NCBI GenBank assembly: GCA_040768665.1
Contig: JAXGMN010000076.1
Coordinates: 1-46,886, forward strand
Length of the DNA: 46,886 nt
Reading direction: 5' to 3'
Source: JABWBD01 sp040768665
GTDB taxonomy: Bacteria > Planctomycetota > Planctomycetia > Pirellulales > Thermoguttaceae
The translations under genes and the position numbers were made by a program. Under the pieces are notes generated by a model. That model was not told where the DNA came from and did no database searches. It saw nothing but the letters and a program-made list of their open reading frames with translations. Of this stretch, positions 10,401 through 18,188 are shown in pieces; the first letter of the stretch is position 1, and each line of letters starts with the position of its first letter.

Positions 10401-11194
10401 TAGTGCCACTGAGAGTTGAAGTGCTGTACTTCGGCCGCCCGGCAAGATCGACCGCTCAAGGGCCGGTTCGGCTGGAAAGACCAGGGTTCGCCGGACTCCC
10501 GGTTCATGAGACTCTCTGGACGGTTTTCGGCCCCGAGGGATTTCGCCTGCGAACGGTCGAAGCAGCCGACCGTGCCGACGCCGCACAACTCGATCGTATC
10601 CGCCTGAAATCCACCGTTTCCTTGTTGAGGCAAATGAAGACGAGCGGGATTCTCGACTCCGAGGAAGCGGGCGGATGGGTTGCACCCTGGCTGGCGATGT
10701 GGGCGGCGTGCCGCGAGCGTCTACAACACGGCGGAGCCGCCGCAGACCTGCAATTGCTCGATGAGGAGTTCGCCTCGATCGTGAAAGACACGGCTGCGTC
10801 GCCGCCGGGGGCTGCACGCTTGCTTGCCGACACAGCGGGGCTCTGGTCGCAAGTGGTCTCCGCGCGGAACACTTCCGCTTACTATGTCGGTTCACCGGGT
10901 GCCGCGTCGTTGACCGTCGTCTACGAGCAGGTGGGATCGGGGGGGAGGTGGCAGCAAGTGCTCCTTGGGACCGCTTTCCTGGCGCTGATCCCGGTGGCCT
11001 TGGCAGGCAGAGTCCGCCGCACGGCCTTGGAACTGGCGTGCCGCTGGCCCATGGCCGTTGGGGTCATCCTCGGCGTGAGCTGGTGGCTCTTGCTGGAGCC
11101 GAGTGCCTTCGGCTGGGTGATTATCGCGCTGACGTTCGTTGCGGCCACCAGGTCGCGATACGGCCGGCCTCGCCGTCCTTCCGCCGGCTTCTGA
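4490..11194 (+). CDS. Giant fused exported protein: two modules of the same design as the upstream gene (modules 2 and 3)
   Basis: One uninterrupted frame encodes about 2234 residues, starting at the ATG inside the ATGA overlap. Residues 1-29 look like a signal peptide (RILVLVAYGVAVG). Module 2 runs to about residue 1045 and ends in hydrophobic helices near 1046-1117. A second export-like segment follows (SSVVMMIAAAGVAGAAS, about residues 1140-1156). Module 3 then begins with NVLIPVDADEKPTGGTYYVP, resembling the FRRIYTPEGQLEEM ... RYLPM opening of module 2. It ends in helices near 2157-2227 and a basic tail. Each module repeats the plan export signal, beta-rich body, membrane helices. An internal start at ATG 7921 could also make module 3 separately. 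No enzyme motif was recognised. The lack of any frameshift over 6.7 kb argues for selection. Confidence 0.75.
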   Translation: MTSRLFPARILVLVAYGVAVGTFSAVTASEAGGPAALEFRRIYTPEGQLEEMPRDHVRYLPMKAEQFEQLLAAGRNSGSDIPAGGVWISSARYTASLTSKDVLLGEATLEILHRGAGRAVLSLEPCGIAISNARWLMEPPEPATIGLGAEGKLEALVERSAKLHFQWSVRGSRDSSGVLWFPLDLPASPSNSLTLDLSAEVHPLVKPGIVVREPPQGDVSTAANAARWQIELGGHSRVELRLVPSQQADSGRQLMLSKQFLVYDVSLRGIELSAELRLDVHHEPIRQLTVGLDAGMELVAARYGDSAVRWSILSRPAGGTGNRVLLELPEPVQGAERIIKLRAVGPTVTGKRWRLPGLRTEGAFWQEGNATIAVRAPLSLKQLAPIGGRQAKTGTLSFPRPGETADIQYFSKDAGVEVLVAPVEVPVRLITGTAVELGNSGVTGEVVAELSVPDGEIFQLEAEIGRQWLIDSVRSHPPEALGDGWSIKRDSKRLVIPLDQALSPARPVRLIVSGRRLHSPLGRSLTVQDLTPLQFVGIADQRHLLTLRTVEPYRLKLDGAESLSRVNPDALRPGKQSLFLRPPGEFLFENDGNVKRLRVSLATPKPSYSATIGVEASVTERTLAESYQFRIVPNDAPIERLLIHFSCPRPESPKWNLASGTDDSYSARRLSGAEQAAAGLDTRGETWELAFGKAKVGPFEIGAARFSDMSGNQAISLAGLPLAAQQKGTLIVRSLVGRAVRVASAMLDPLPVPFEPFEKQNTAMAAYRYDPVNDAANSDEAAATVAVDSQSLPLAWIWNCVLRSRYYIDGSGQHSAIFRLENSGKADLTIRLPSQLAENPPLVVDADASRAAWRRESTTENDRIVVDLPPGRRFPTVRVHFATRPQSSGALQAVSPPTPVADIPVVSQNWTVWLPPGYQFADPRSPDLSGRSKPLTWSQRLFGPLARPAERHPFRFSDVGSWTEVLWRRHEEAEAGQTLIGGPSGPEPEQDGLRQADFPQPPQESPGPWVNLAAGDELADTVGWSVARLEIPPGRSVRLAVIRRDLHRITLWLALLLAVALSWWGAGKRPAVVVAIGFAAAAATCVLPDFYAPAGSGIVLGLLVGLGCALVRGGRRQTDPAGELTRIGFSTVHRTAGLRGSSVVMMIAAAGVAGAASAPDLTRAEEPPPQDVYNVLIPVDADEKPTGGTYYVPESLYQELRRRSDESDAAPQGWLLRSASYRGVLARQSGPEQFAMTELVASFDVEVHSPTTTVRIPLGRRRVNLLPNGATLDGEPVQPEWRDDEMLAVPIAEPGVYQLELALHPITQDLGSHRGIVVEIPRLATSRLEIDLPPNAPLVEVPSAKGAVVIQQTPPRVLAELGATDRLEVRWSETAASPGFGPGMDVEQLLWLKIHPGSVVLGAKLKIRAIEGSIRRLRVNTDPRLRLLPFREADGAVAQVHTTAGQPQKIQLELAKPIEDQATVELHFLLTGASGIGHVRLPLLELEGARVVKRWMAASVDPALDYEQQFSDTVEPVAPPEFEVAWGRAESQPMFAYSFDSAQPNWSLATRPDEPQIVVDQVLAVSLAPGTAQVQFDVRLVTTGYEFQYRVLAPRDLQVDKVSIREQAVERVARWSRDGDGAVVIFLNGPAAEDQELSLSGHMPVPMRGRCGLPQLRVDGTEMRSCEIQLFREPSVLVEVEKKKGLVDVELPIVGQDKAELGRLVSWFTVADCSEQATAELSIAPNQPEAVARQTIRLRSGPAGWEADVEHLIVVRRGVVDEFRLQVPPEWPGPYRVEPNVSLETRESLEDRGRELIIRPRLAVRGEYRLKITGPLAPKGQPIGVPRVRLLEARTEKTVCILPTLVGDEPVYWETRGLSPVEVSEGVVSVDRSESLVAFESQEESFQAILDLQSATERLPTVLLADTQIAWHDNGAYHGLAIFDIEPAGETDLPLKLPERAELVHLRVGGMPVAPEEADDGSWLVRPLSAVVPLRVEVLYFGRPARSTAQGPVRLERPGFAGLPVHETLWTVFGPEGFRLRTVEAADRADAAQLDRIRLKSTVSLLRQMKTSGILDSEEAGGWVAPWLAMWAACRERLQHGGAAADLQLLDEEFASIVKDTAASPPGAARLLADTAGLWSQVVSARNTSAYYVGSPGAASLTVVYEQVGSGGRWQQVLLGTAFLALIPVALAGRVRRTALELACRWPMAVGVILGVSWWLLLEPSAFGWVIIALTFVAATRSRYGRPRRPSAGF

Positions 11195-11354
11195 GGGCGT
11201 CTGGGCACGGCCGCCGGATCCCGGCCCAGGCTGCCCCCGGTCGTTCCATGCTCTCTTGAACCCTTACCCCGCGCTCTGCCAAAATGAGCGAATGCGAGGC
11301 AAGACACCGTGTTTGCCCCGGACCGCTTCATCCGAAATCCACGGGAGACTCAAC

Positions 11355-13523
11355 ATGCGAACCCTGCCGGTAATTGCCTTCTGCTTGTCGGCTGTCCTTT
11401 CCGCCGCTGCCGCACCGCCGGACGGCGGGTCGTACACTGCGTTGTTCGACGGTCAAACCTTCAATGGCTGGGAAGGTAACCTGGATGCCTTTCGCATCGA
11501 AGACGGAGCGGTCGTCGGCGGTCGTCTCGATGGCCCCGTGCCTCACAACGAGTATCTCTGCACCAAGAGAACCTACCGCGATTTCGAACTTCGGCTGAAG
11601 TTCAAGCTCGTTGGCGAGGCCGTCAATGCCGGCGTGCAGTTCCGCAGCGAGCGCGTGCCGAAAACGACCGAGATGATCGGCTATCAGGCCGACATGGGCC
11701 AGCAGTACTGGGGCTGTCTTTACGATGAACGCCGCCATAAACTCCTGGCGGGGCCGACGCAGGAGGAGCAGGCTAAGCTGATTCACCGCGATGACTGGAA
11801 TGACTATGCGATCCGCGCGGAAGGATCGCGCATCCAGCTCTGGCTCAATGGACACAAGACGGTCGATTACACGGAGCCCGATCCTTCGATTCCCCAGGAA
11901 GGTGTGTTCGGCCTGCAGATTCATAAGGGCGGTCCGAGCGAAGCATGGTACCAAGACATCCGGATTCGCGTTCTTCCCACGGATCGCGTTCTCCGCGGCG
12001 GCACGATCTACGATGGCACGGGCGGCGAACCTGTCGTCGGCGACGTGGTCCTGCGAGGCGATCGAATCCTTTCCGTCGGTGGCAGTCACGAGTCCTTACC
12101 CGGCGCTCAGGTGATCGATTGCCGGGGGATGGTCGTCGCACCCGGGTTCATTGATCTTCACACCCATTCGGACGGGACTTTCAGTAGCGCGGACGCCCGC
12201 ACGTGCCTCAACTATCTGCTTCAGGGTTGCACGACCATGGTGACCGGCAACTGCGGCGGCGGTGCCGGCGCGATCGCCGAATTCCTTGACCAGGTCGACC
12301 GCCAGGGGGTCGGCTGCAATTTCGTTCACCTTGTACCCCACGGCCGAGTGCGCCACGCGGCGATGAAGAACGAGCGGCGACCGCCCAACGACGAAGAACT
12401 GAAGAGGATGGAAGACCTGGTCGACCGGGGAATGCGTGAAGGTGCTTGGGGCATGTCGACCGGCCTGATCTATCCGCCCAGCAGCTTCGCCGACTCTGCC
12501 GAGTTGGTCGCGTTGGCCAAGGTGGTTGCCCGGCACGGCGGGCTTTACGTCAGCCACATCCGCGGCGAAGCCGACGGGCTGCTCGACGCCGTCGGCGAAG
12601 CGATCGAGATCGGGCGCCAGTCCGGCGCGGCGGTTCACATCTCGCACTTCAAAGTGATGGGAATTCCGAATTGGGGCCGCGTGCGCGAGGCCGCCAGGAT
12701 GATCGAAGAGGCCCGTACTCATGGCATCCGGGTTACGGCGGACCAGTATCCCTACACGGCCAGTTCCACGGGACTGGTCAGCACGACACTGCCGGACGAC
12801 AAGATCCCGGGCGGCCGCAAGGATTTGGCCAAGCGGATGGCAGCCGATCCCGATCTCGCCGCGGAGGTGCGAAAACTTGTCGCTGCCCGAATCCAGCGGT
12901 CGGAGAAGATCGTCATTGCGCGCGCGCCCAAGCATCCGCAATATGTCGGCAGAAGCGTGCGGGAAATCGCCGGAAACGAGAAGATCGACCCTGTCGACCT
13001 GGTGCTCAAGCTGCAGAACGAGAACATCCAGGTCGTGAACCATGCCATGTCGGAGGAGGATGTCCGCTGGGTCATGAACCTGCCTTGGGTCGGAACCGGC
13101 TCGGACGGCAGCGCCCGGGCCGTCAAACCGGAAGAATGCCCGCACCCTCGCAATTTCGGCACCTTCGCCCGAAAAGTCGGCCGCTACGCGTTCGACCAGA
13201 AGCTGATTTCCCCGGCCCGGGCGATCCGTAGTTCCAGCGGATTGCCGGCCGACGTTCTGGGCCTTTGCGACCGAGGCTATCTCCGCGCGGGCTATGTGGC
13301 GGACGTGGTCGTATTGGATCCGAATGCCTTTCGCGATACGGCCACGTTCGAGTCCCCGCAGCAGTACGCCACGGGCGTTCGGTGGGTGTTTGTCGGCGGT
13401 GAACCGGCCGTTGCGGACTCCAAACCGGCGGATATCCTCTTTGGTCGCGCGCTACGCCATGGATCCGGGAGTGCGAACCACGAAACCCCAGCGGCACGTC
13501 CGCCGGCAGGCCGTAGCGGATAG
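11355..13523 (+). CDS. DUF1080 domain fused to N-acyl-D-amino-acid deacylase-type amidohydrolase
   Basis: The product has 722 residues. ATG at 11355 is chosen because GGGAGA lies 6 nt upstream and a signal peptide follows (MRTLPVIAFCLSAVLSAAAA). Residues about 26-206 are a DUF1080 concanavalin-like domain (FDGQTFNGWE, then VGEAVNAGVQFRSERVP), a fold found in 3-keto-glycoside hydrolases and other planctomycete exported proteins. Residues about 212-700 are an amidohydrolase: FIDLHTHSD supplies the metal-binding H269 and H271, GNCGGG the cysteine of D-aminoacylases, and SHIRGEAD, HISHFKVMG and TGSDG the further ligand and catalytic positions. The family hydrolyses N-acyl-D-amino acids or related amides. 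An exported form fused to DUF1080 may act on cell-wall or glycan-derived amides in the periplasm; that substrate is inference. Confidence 0.85.
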   Translation: MRTLPVIAFCLSAVLSAAAAPPDGGSYTALFDGQTFNGWEGNLDAFRIEDGAVVGGRLDGPVPHNEYLCTKRTYRDFELRLKFKLVGEAVNAGVQFRSERVPKTTEMIGYQADMGQQYWGCLYDERRHKLLAGPTQEEQAKLIHRDDWNDYAIRAEGSRIQLWLNGHKTVDYTEPDPSIPQEGVFGLQIHKGGPSEAWYQDIRIRVLPTDRVLRGGTIYDGTGGEPVVGDVVLRGDRILSVGGSHESLPGAQVIDCRGMVVAPGFIDLHTHSDGTFSSADARTCLNYLLQGCTTMVTGNCGGGAGAIAEFLDQVDRQGVGCNFVHLVPHGRVRHAAMKNERRPPNDEELKRMEDLVDRGMREGAWGMSTGLIYPPSSFADSAELVALAKVVARHGGLYVSHIRGEADGLLDAVGEAIEIGRQSGAAVHISHFKVMGIPNWGRVREAARMIEEARTHGIRVTADQYPYTASSTGLVSTTLPDDKIPGGRKDLAKRMAADPDLAAEVRKLVAARIQRSEKIVIARAPKHPQYVGRSVREIAGNEKIDPVDLVLKLQNENIQVVNHAMSEEDVRWVMNLPWVGTGSDGSARAVKPEECPHPRNFGTFARKVGRYAFDQKLISPARAIRSSSGLPADVLGLCDRGYLRAGYVADVVVLDPNAFRDTATFESPQQYATGVRWVFVGGEPAVADSKPADILFGRALRHGSGSANHETPAARPPAGRSG

Positions 13524-13587
13524 GTCGAGGGCTGCGGACCGTTATGCCGGCCGTGACGCATGCATTCCACCGGCCACGTGCCGAGCG

Positions 13588-13918
13588 TCAATAAAGCGTT
13601 GCGTTGACGGGCATCGTCAATCGCTCGGACGCCAGACATTTCCGCGCCCCGATCATTCTTGTAGATCCACACGGCCGTGCCGGGAACCGTGCTGACGACC
13701 AGGTCGGGCTGACCATTGCCGGTGACATCGGCGAGATGAATCATGTAGCGGAGCGTATCGTAATTGTCCTGTCCCAAGGCGCCCTCGGGCATCGGCGTGG
13801 GGAACCGCGCGCGGATCTTTCCGTGAGCGTCCAAGAGCGCACGCGTTTGCCCACAAAAGATCAAGTCTTCGCCGTCGCCGAACCAATCGACCACATTCAG
13901 GATGTGGAAAGCTCGACA
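13588..13918 (-). pseudogene. C-terminal remnant of an FG-GAP/rhamnogalacturonan-lyase-like protein
   Basis: The minus strand encodes FHILNVVDWFGDGEDLIFCG, then HLADVTGNGQPDLVVS and TAVWIYKN, which is an FG-GAP/VCBS-type repeat as found at the end of polysaccharide-lyase-like exported proteins. The frame changes near 13617 and the family-like ending VNATLY plus stop follows at 13588-13590. The N-terminal bulk is missing. Its 5' end merges with the 3' end of the DUF6259 pseudogene, as after a deletion. Confidence 0.6.
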
Positions 13919-16192
13919 AACACGACCTCCAACGGAGCCAACTCGGTCGTATACTCTTTCGGCACCGGTTGACCCTGCCACAACGGCCGGAACGCCTCAT
14001 CGTCCGAAGAGCGATAGATCTCCGCATCGTACGACTTTGTCGCAGGCGCGTTGCGAGTATCCAGGCTTACTTTCAGGGCCTGCCGCGTCTCGGCGATGTT
14101 GACGAACAGATGGCCGATCCGTCCGTCGGGCGATTGCCAGGAGCTGGTGAGGATGCCCAGCGTGGGCAGGTCTTCCTGCACCCACTTGCCGCCCCTTTGA
14201 ACCGGTATGCGAATATTCACCGCCGGTACGGCCAACTCATAGGGATGCAGCATCTTGCCAAGCATGAGGAAGTCTTTGGCCTGGGTCTTCAACAGCCGGC
14301 AGTGATTGCGGATCATTTCGATCTGGTCGGGATGGGCATCGAACATGTTCCGGTGCGACGACCAGATGGCGCCGCCCGGCGTGCGGCCTGCGACGAGGTT
14401 CATCGCGTGACAACGAACGTTCCACCGGCTGTTCTCCTTGCTCAGTCCGGCGCTGTCGCCGCCGTAGCCGGGCGAGAACTCGTGGTACAGGTAGGAGAAC
14501 AACGGGATGCCGATCGCGCCGGGATAACCGCGGTACCATCGCTTCGCATAGTACTCGCGGACGTGGAAGCCGTCGACGTGTGGGATCAACTGTTCGTGAG
14601 GTTCTTCATGAAACAGCACGAAGTCGGGCGAGAGGCGTTTACCGTGCTGGCGTAGAGCGTCCAGCAGGTCCCAGAACGCGCGGCTCTGGTAAAGCCCCGC
14701 GCCCGGCGCGTGGCCGTGCGCCGTGGAGTAGCAGGCATCGCCGGCGCCACTGACGGTCTGGTCCATCTGCATCACGTCGACGCCCAGCGCGTGCGCCTGG
14801 TCGATCACGCTGCAGAAGAACGCCCTCGTCTCCGGCGCCGCCGCGCAGAACTGGTAGGAATGCCGTTTCCACTCGCCCGAGCCGCTGGACTCGTTCAGAA
14901 CGTACTCCTTCGGCTTGCCTTTCTGCCGAACGTAGCTCCCGATGTGCTCTTGCGCACAGCGGAAATCTCGCCGCCGTCGCGTCCCTCGTTCCAAAATGTG
15001 TAGTACAAACCCACCGACAGGAAGAAGAAGGGCCGGAATCCATCCTGACGAAGCTGCCGGAGGACCTCGCTTGCGCGTTGTCGGCATCGAAGATCGCTGA
15101 AGTAACCTTCGGTCCCGTGGTTTTCCCAGCCCGCGAGCATGGCAACGATCGGTCCGTCGATCTTTTCGCGGAACATGCGGAGGTGGTCGTGGTAGCCCAG
15201 CTTCGGATAGTAGGAACCGGTGCAAGTTCGCTTGCCGTCGTAGGTGCGGACTTCGCACACGTGCACGTCGGGCCCATCTTTCCACCACGCGGGGATATCG
15301 GATCGTTCGGCAAGCGTCTTGGCACACCATGTCTGCCGCACGGCCCACTGCTTGTACTGATCGGCCGTATCGCACCACCTGCCTTGCGTGACACCCAGGG
15401 CCACCGCATACGGGCTCTCCCAGACGTCGCTACGACTCCCGCCTCGATCGGCCACAGCGGTGAACTCGTGCCATAAGCGAGACCCACTCGGTCTGTTTCG
15501 ACACCCAGCGACATCGGATGCCCGCCGCGTCCATGCCGGCCAGGTACCTACCGGCGGAAGAATCCTGGTAAGCGAGGAACTGGGCGGAGAGGTTCCCCGG
15601 ATATTGCAGCGTCCGCCTTAGCCGTTGTTCCAGTTTTTCGACGGGTTCTCGATCAGGCTGTAAACGGCGAGCGGCAGCACGAAGGAAGTCGTCGTGACCG
15701 TCGCCTACCGATCACGGGCACGGCCGAAAAGCTTGCGGGAAGCGTACCGTCTTGATCCGCCATTTCGGATCGTGTGCGATTCGTATCCTCCAGAGCGTCA
15801 ACGGCTCATCGTGGTCACTGGGCCGTGACCTCGACCTCCACGTCGGCTGACGAGAACTCTCGATACTGGATAACCGCCTTGGCTCCTGAATCGGTTCTCG
15901 CAATGTTCACGTCCGACTGGCCTGCGGCGGCGCCGTCGATCGTCCGCAGGGTGCCGTCTTCAGCGGCGAAAGTGATCGAGAACAGGCTTCTTTGGGCGGG
16001 CTCGGCGATCACTGCCTGGCCGCGCTCGCCTTATGAAGGAGCCGTTCGAGGTGAGGGCGCCGGCTTCTTGCCGATCTCCAACTGCAGGGCCTGGTTTTCG
16101 AGCCGGACCGCGTCCGCATTGCATGCCGCCGGCGCAAGGTTCGCCAGGGTGGACCTTGGCACGATACCAAGCGTGATTGCCGTTGTATTCAT
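13897..16192 (-). pseudogene. DUF6259-type exported glycoside-hydrolase-like protein, multiply frameshifted
   Basis: Family-like sequence can be followed across about 2.3 kb only by changing frame at least five times. It starts at ATG 16192 (NTTAITLGIVPRS, weak signal, then VRLENQALQLEIGKK). It continues through LFSITFAAEDGTLRTIDG (15815-16012 frame), NLSAQFLAYQDSSAGRYLAG (about 15540-15600), ESPYAVALGVTQGRWCDTAD (to about 14960) and finally a long intact frame from EHIGSYVRQKGKPKEY to VVFVELSTS (14960-13897). The last part includes a barrel-like stretch with DVMQMDQT, PDFVLFHEEP and VDGFHVREYY. Intact relatives are about 700-800 residues, matching the span here. Its start overlaps the stop of the next pseudogene as ATGA, so the two were once translationally coupled. 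Confidence 0.7.
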
Positions 16193-17480
16193 GGGCTTGC
16201 GTAGGTCTTGGGTTTGATGAACATCATTTCTGCCGGTGTGACCCAGTTCGACCGGAGGGTTACATGAGTCCTCCTTCACCGTTTTTCCGGTGGAAGCGGC
16301 AGGGGCGACCGGCCGAACTTTCTCCAGATCGTACTGCGCTGATCTTGCCCAGGTCCAAGGACACAATAATGAGAACCCCGTGGCCATCGGCGACGCGGGA
16401 GCGCAATGCGATGCCAGGATCACGCCGTCCTGGATGATCATGTTGCCGGACTCGACGCCGGGGTTGAACAGCCGAGGTATGGGCCTTGGGGTCGGTGATA
16501 TCGGCCGGATCGCGGCGAAGCTCCCGGTCGTACGGCTTCGGGCCGTTCGAGTCGCTGATCCAGTAAACCTGTCCGTCGACGAAATTGATGCCGCCGCATT
16601 TGTACCGCGAGTTCGTGGCGTCGGACACGATCACCTTCCACTGCCAGGCGTCCTTGCCCGCGTCGTACGTCCCTCTCAGCCAATGACACTCGTAGCCTTC
16701 CGGCCGATCGGCGTCGCCCGTGCAGGCATAAAAGGCGTTTTCGGCCGGGTTGTACGCCACGTCGTGAACGTGGCGGCAGATGACGGGGTTGCCGGGATTG
16801 CCGAGCAGTGCGCCTTCCCTGCCTCCACCCCCGGAGCCGTTGTCCCGAAAGTAAGGGTTCTGTCCAAACGAGTAGGCGATTTTGACGGTCTCGCCGCCGT
16901 CGCACGAGTAGTAGATGTTGACCGGTGATGCACCGCCGACCACGTTGCAGTAGTTCCCCCAGACGAGCATTTCCCTTCCCTCGACGTCCCATGTATTGAC
17001 GCCCGTGAGGCTGTGGAAATACCAGCCGGGGTTGTCCGGATTCCGGGGCGTGTGCGCCAGGTAATCCGAGCCGTCGGCGTTTTTCACCGTGACCGGCCGG
17101 TACGTTTTCAAGTTGTCCGCGCTGAGGTACAGCTTACCCATGGCGCTGAACAGAACATTTCCGTTTCCCAAGATGCAGCTAAAGACAATTTGGCGGGCAT
17201 CGGGAAACTCGCTGCTGTGGGACCAGGTGTGGCCGTTGTCTTCGGACAGGAAGATCTTCCCATCCGCGTAGGCGAACGCCTTGTTGCCGCGTTGCGAGTC
17301 GACAAACAGCTCTTCCGGCTGCGCGCGGTACCAGAAGTGATCGGTCGAGGCGACCGTGGACGCGCGCGCCGCGGAGTCGGCGCCCCGGCCAACCGCGCCG
17401 GCCATCCACGCACCGCCGGCGGTTGCCGCCGTGGTCCACAGGAATCGACGTCGCGAAAAAAGTTGTTGTGGCTTCATCAT
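16189..17480 (-). pseudogene. Tat-exported BNR/sialidase-like protein, frameshifted C-terminus
   Basis: The protein begins at ATG 17480 (or the adjacent ATG 17477) with a twin-arginine signal (SRRRFLWTTAATAGGAWMAG). The first 330 residues are intact and contain BNR Asp-box-like loops (LSEDNGHTWSHS, YYSCDGGETVK) typical of bladed propellers in sialidase-like proteins. After ITDPKAHT the sense alternates between frames: MIIQDGVILASHC, then LIIVSLDLGK, then QYDLEK, then FHRKNGEG, then EMMFIKPKTYASP and stop at 16189-16191. At least four single-base disruptions lie between about 16480 and 16260. The upstream two thirds may still be made as a truncated protein. The stop overlaps the DUF6259 start, suggesting a former glycan-utilisation operon. 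Confidence 0.75.
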
Positions 17481-17577
17481 GCACTGCCTTTCGCGTTGAG
17501 GTTAGTCGCCAAGTTTAGCTGGTGGAGCTTGCTGCCGCGGGCAACCGGTCCTAGCCAGCGAAAAAGGCTTTCGCCAA

Positions 17578-17705
17578 GCACTTTCGGAAGCTGACCAACC
17601 TCATTCACCCTCGGACAAGCCGGCAGGGTCTTGGGGCGCGGCAACTTCGGTTTAGCTGGGCAACCTCGTTCACCTGCCGGGCGAGCCGGCAGGGGTCTGG
17701 CCCCA
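17578..17705 (-). repeat. Two copies of a CCGGCAGGTGAA palindromic repeat
   Basis: Two related units lie at about 17578-17636 and 17655-17705. Read on the minus strand each holds a short palindrome around CCGGC/GCCGG followed by a GTGAACGAGGTT-like tail. Two further copies in the opposite orientation occur at 36003-36128. The unit is about 50-55 bp. Confidence 0.6.
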
Positions 17706-18101
17706 GTTTCCATGCTACAATCTCTATTATTCTTGATCACTGCGTGCGTCAAACGCCGTCTTCTCGCTGATCATAAGCGTGGGAGCTTTTGCCATGCAAG
17801 GTTACGGAGCGTTACCTCGAAACGCGACCCCGCAGGCACTTGCTGATTCAGAACCGCGCGGCACAATCTCGGTAACTCAAACTGTAAACATACGACACTT
17901 CAGCAGATCGATGGTCGTGGGTTCATCCGGAAAGCACGGTGATGGGTGGGGAAGACATGATTCACGCGTTTCGCCTCGATGCGCATCCGCGCCACGGTGT
18001 CTGGGGGTTGACACTTCCGCGGTGAGCAGAAACGGGTCGCCTCCAACGGCAAACCTGTCCTGCAGTCGCTGCGAGCACGGCCTGCATACGCGGCGGGTGT
18101 A
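17706..18101. other. Intergenic stretch without a supported gene
   Basis: Open frames here are short or antisense to the downstream gene and show no family pattern. No structured element was recognised. Confidence 0.4.
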
Positions 18102-18131
18102 TTGACTTCCGGCGCCCCGATGTGGCAAGAT
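18102..18131 (+). promoter_or_regulatory. Weak candidate promoter of the chimeric DUF4838 gene
   Basis: TTGACT at 18102-18107 is followed after 18 nt by CAAGAT at 18126-18131. The -35 match is good and the -10 match poor. It lies 58 bp before the start codon. Confidence 0.3.
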
Positions 18132-18188
18132 TCCGGGGGAGGGGCACACGGCGATTCGACTAACTCCCTCGCACCAAGGAGGTCGGCT

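Noticed and set aside
7910..10633. 907-codon open frame on the minus strand
   Set aside because: It is antisense to module 3 of the giant protein, which has the export and membrane pattern. The antisense peptide is low-complexity, rich in R, H, Q and D, without any family pattern.
12096..13145. 349-codon minus-strand frame
   Set aside because: It is antisense to the amidohydrolase domain with its metal-binding motifs.
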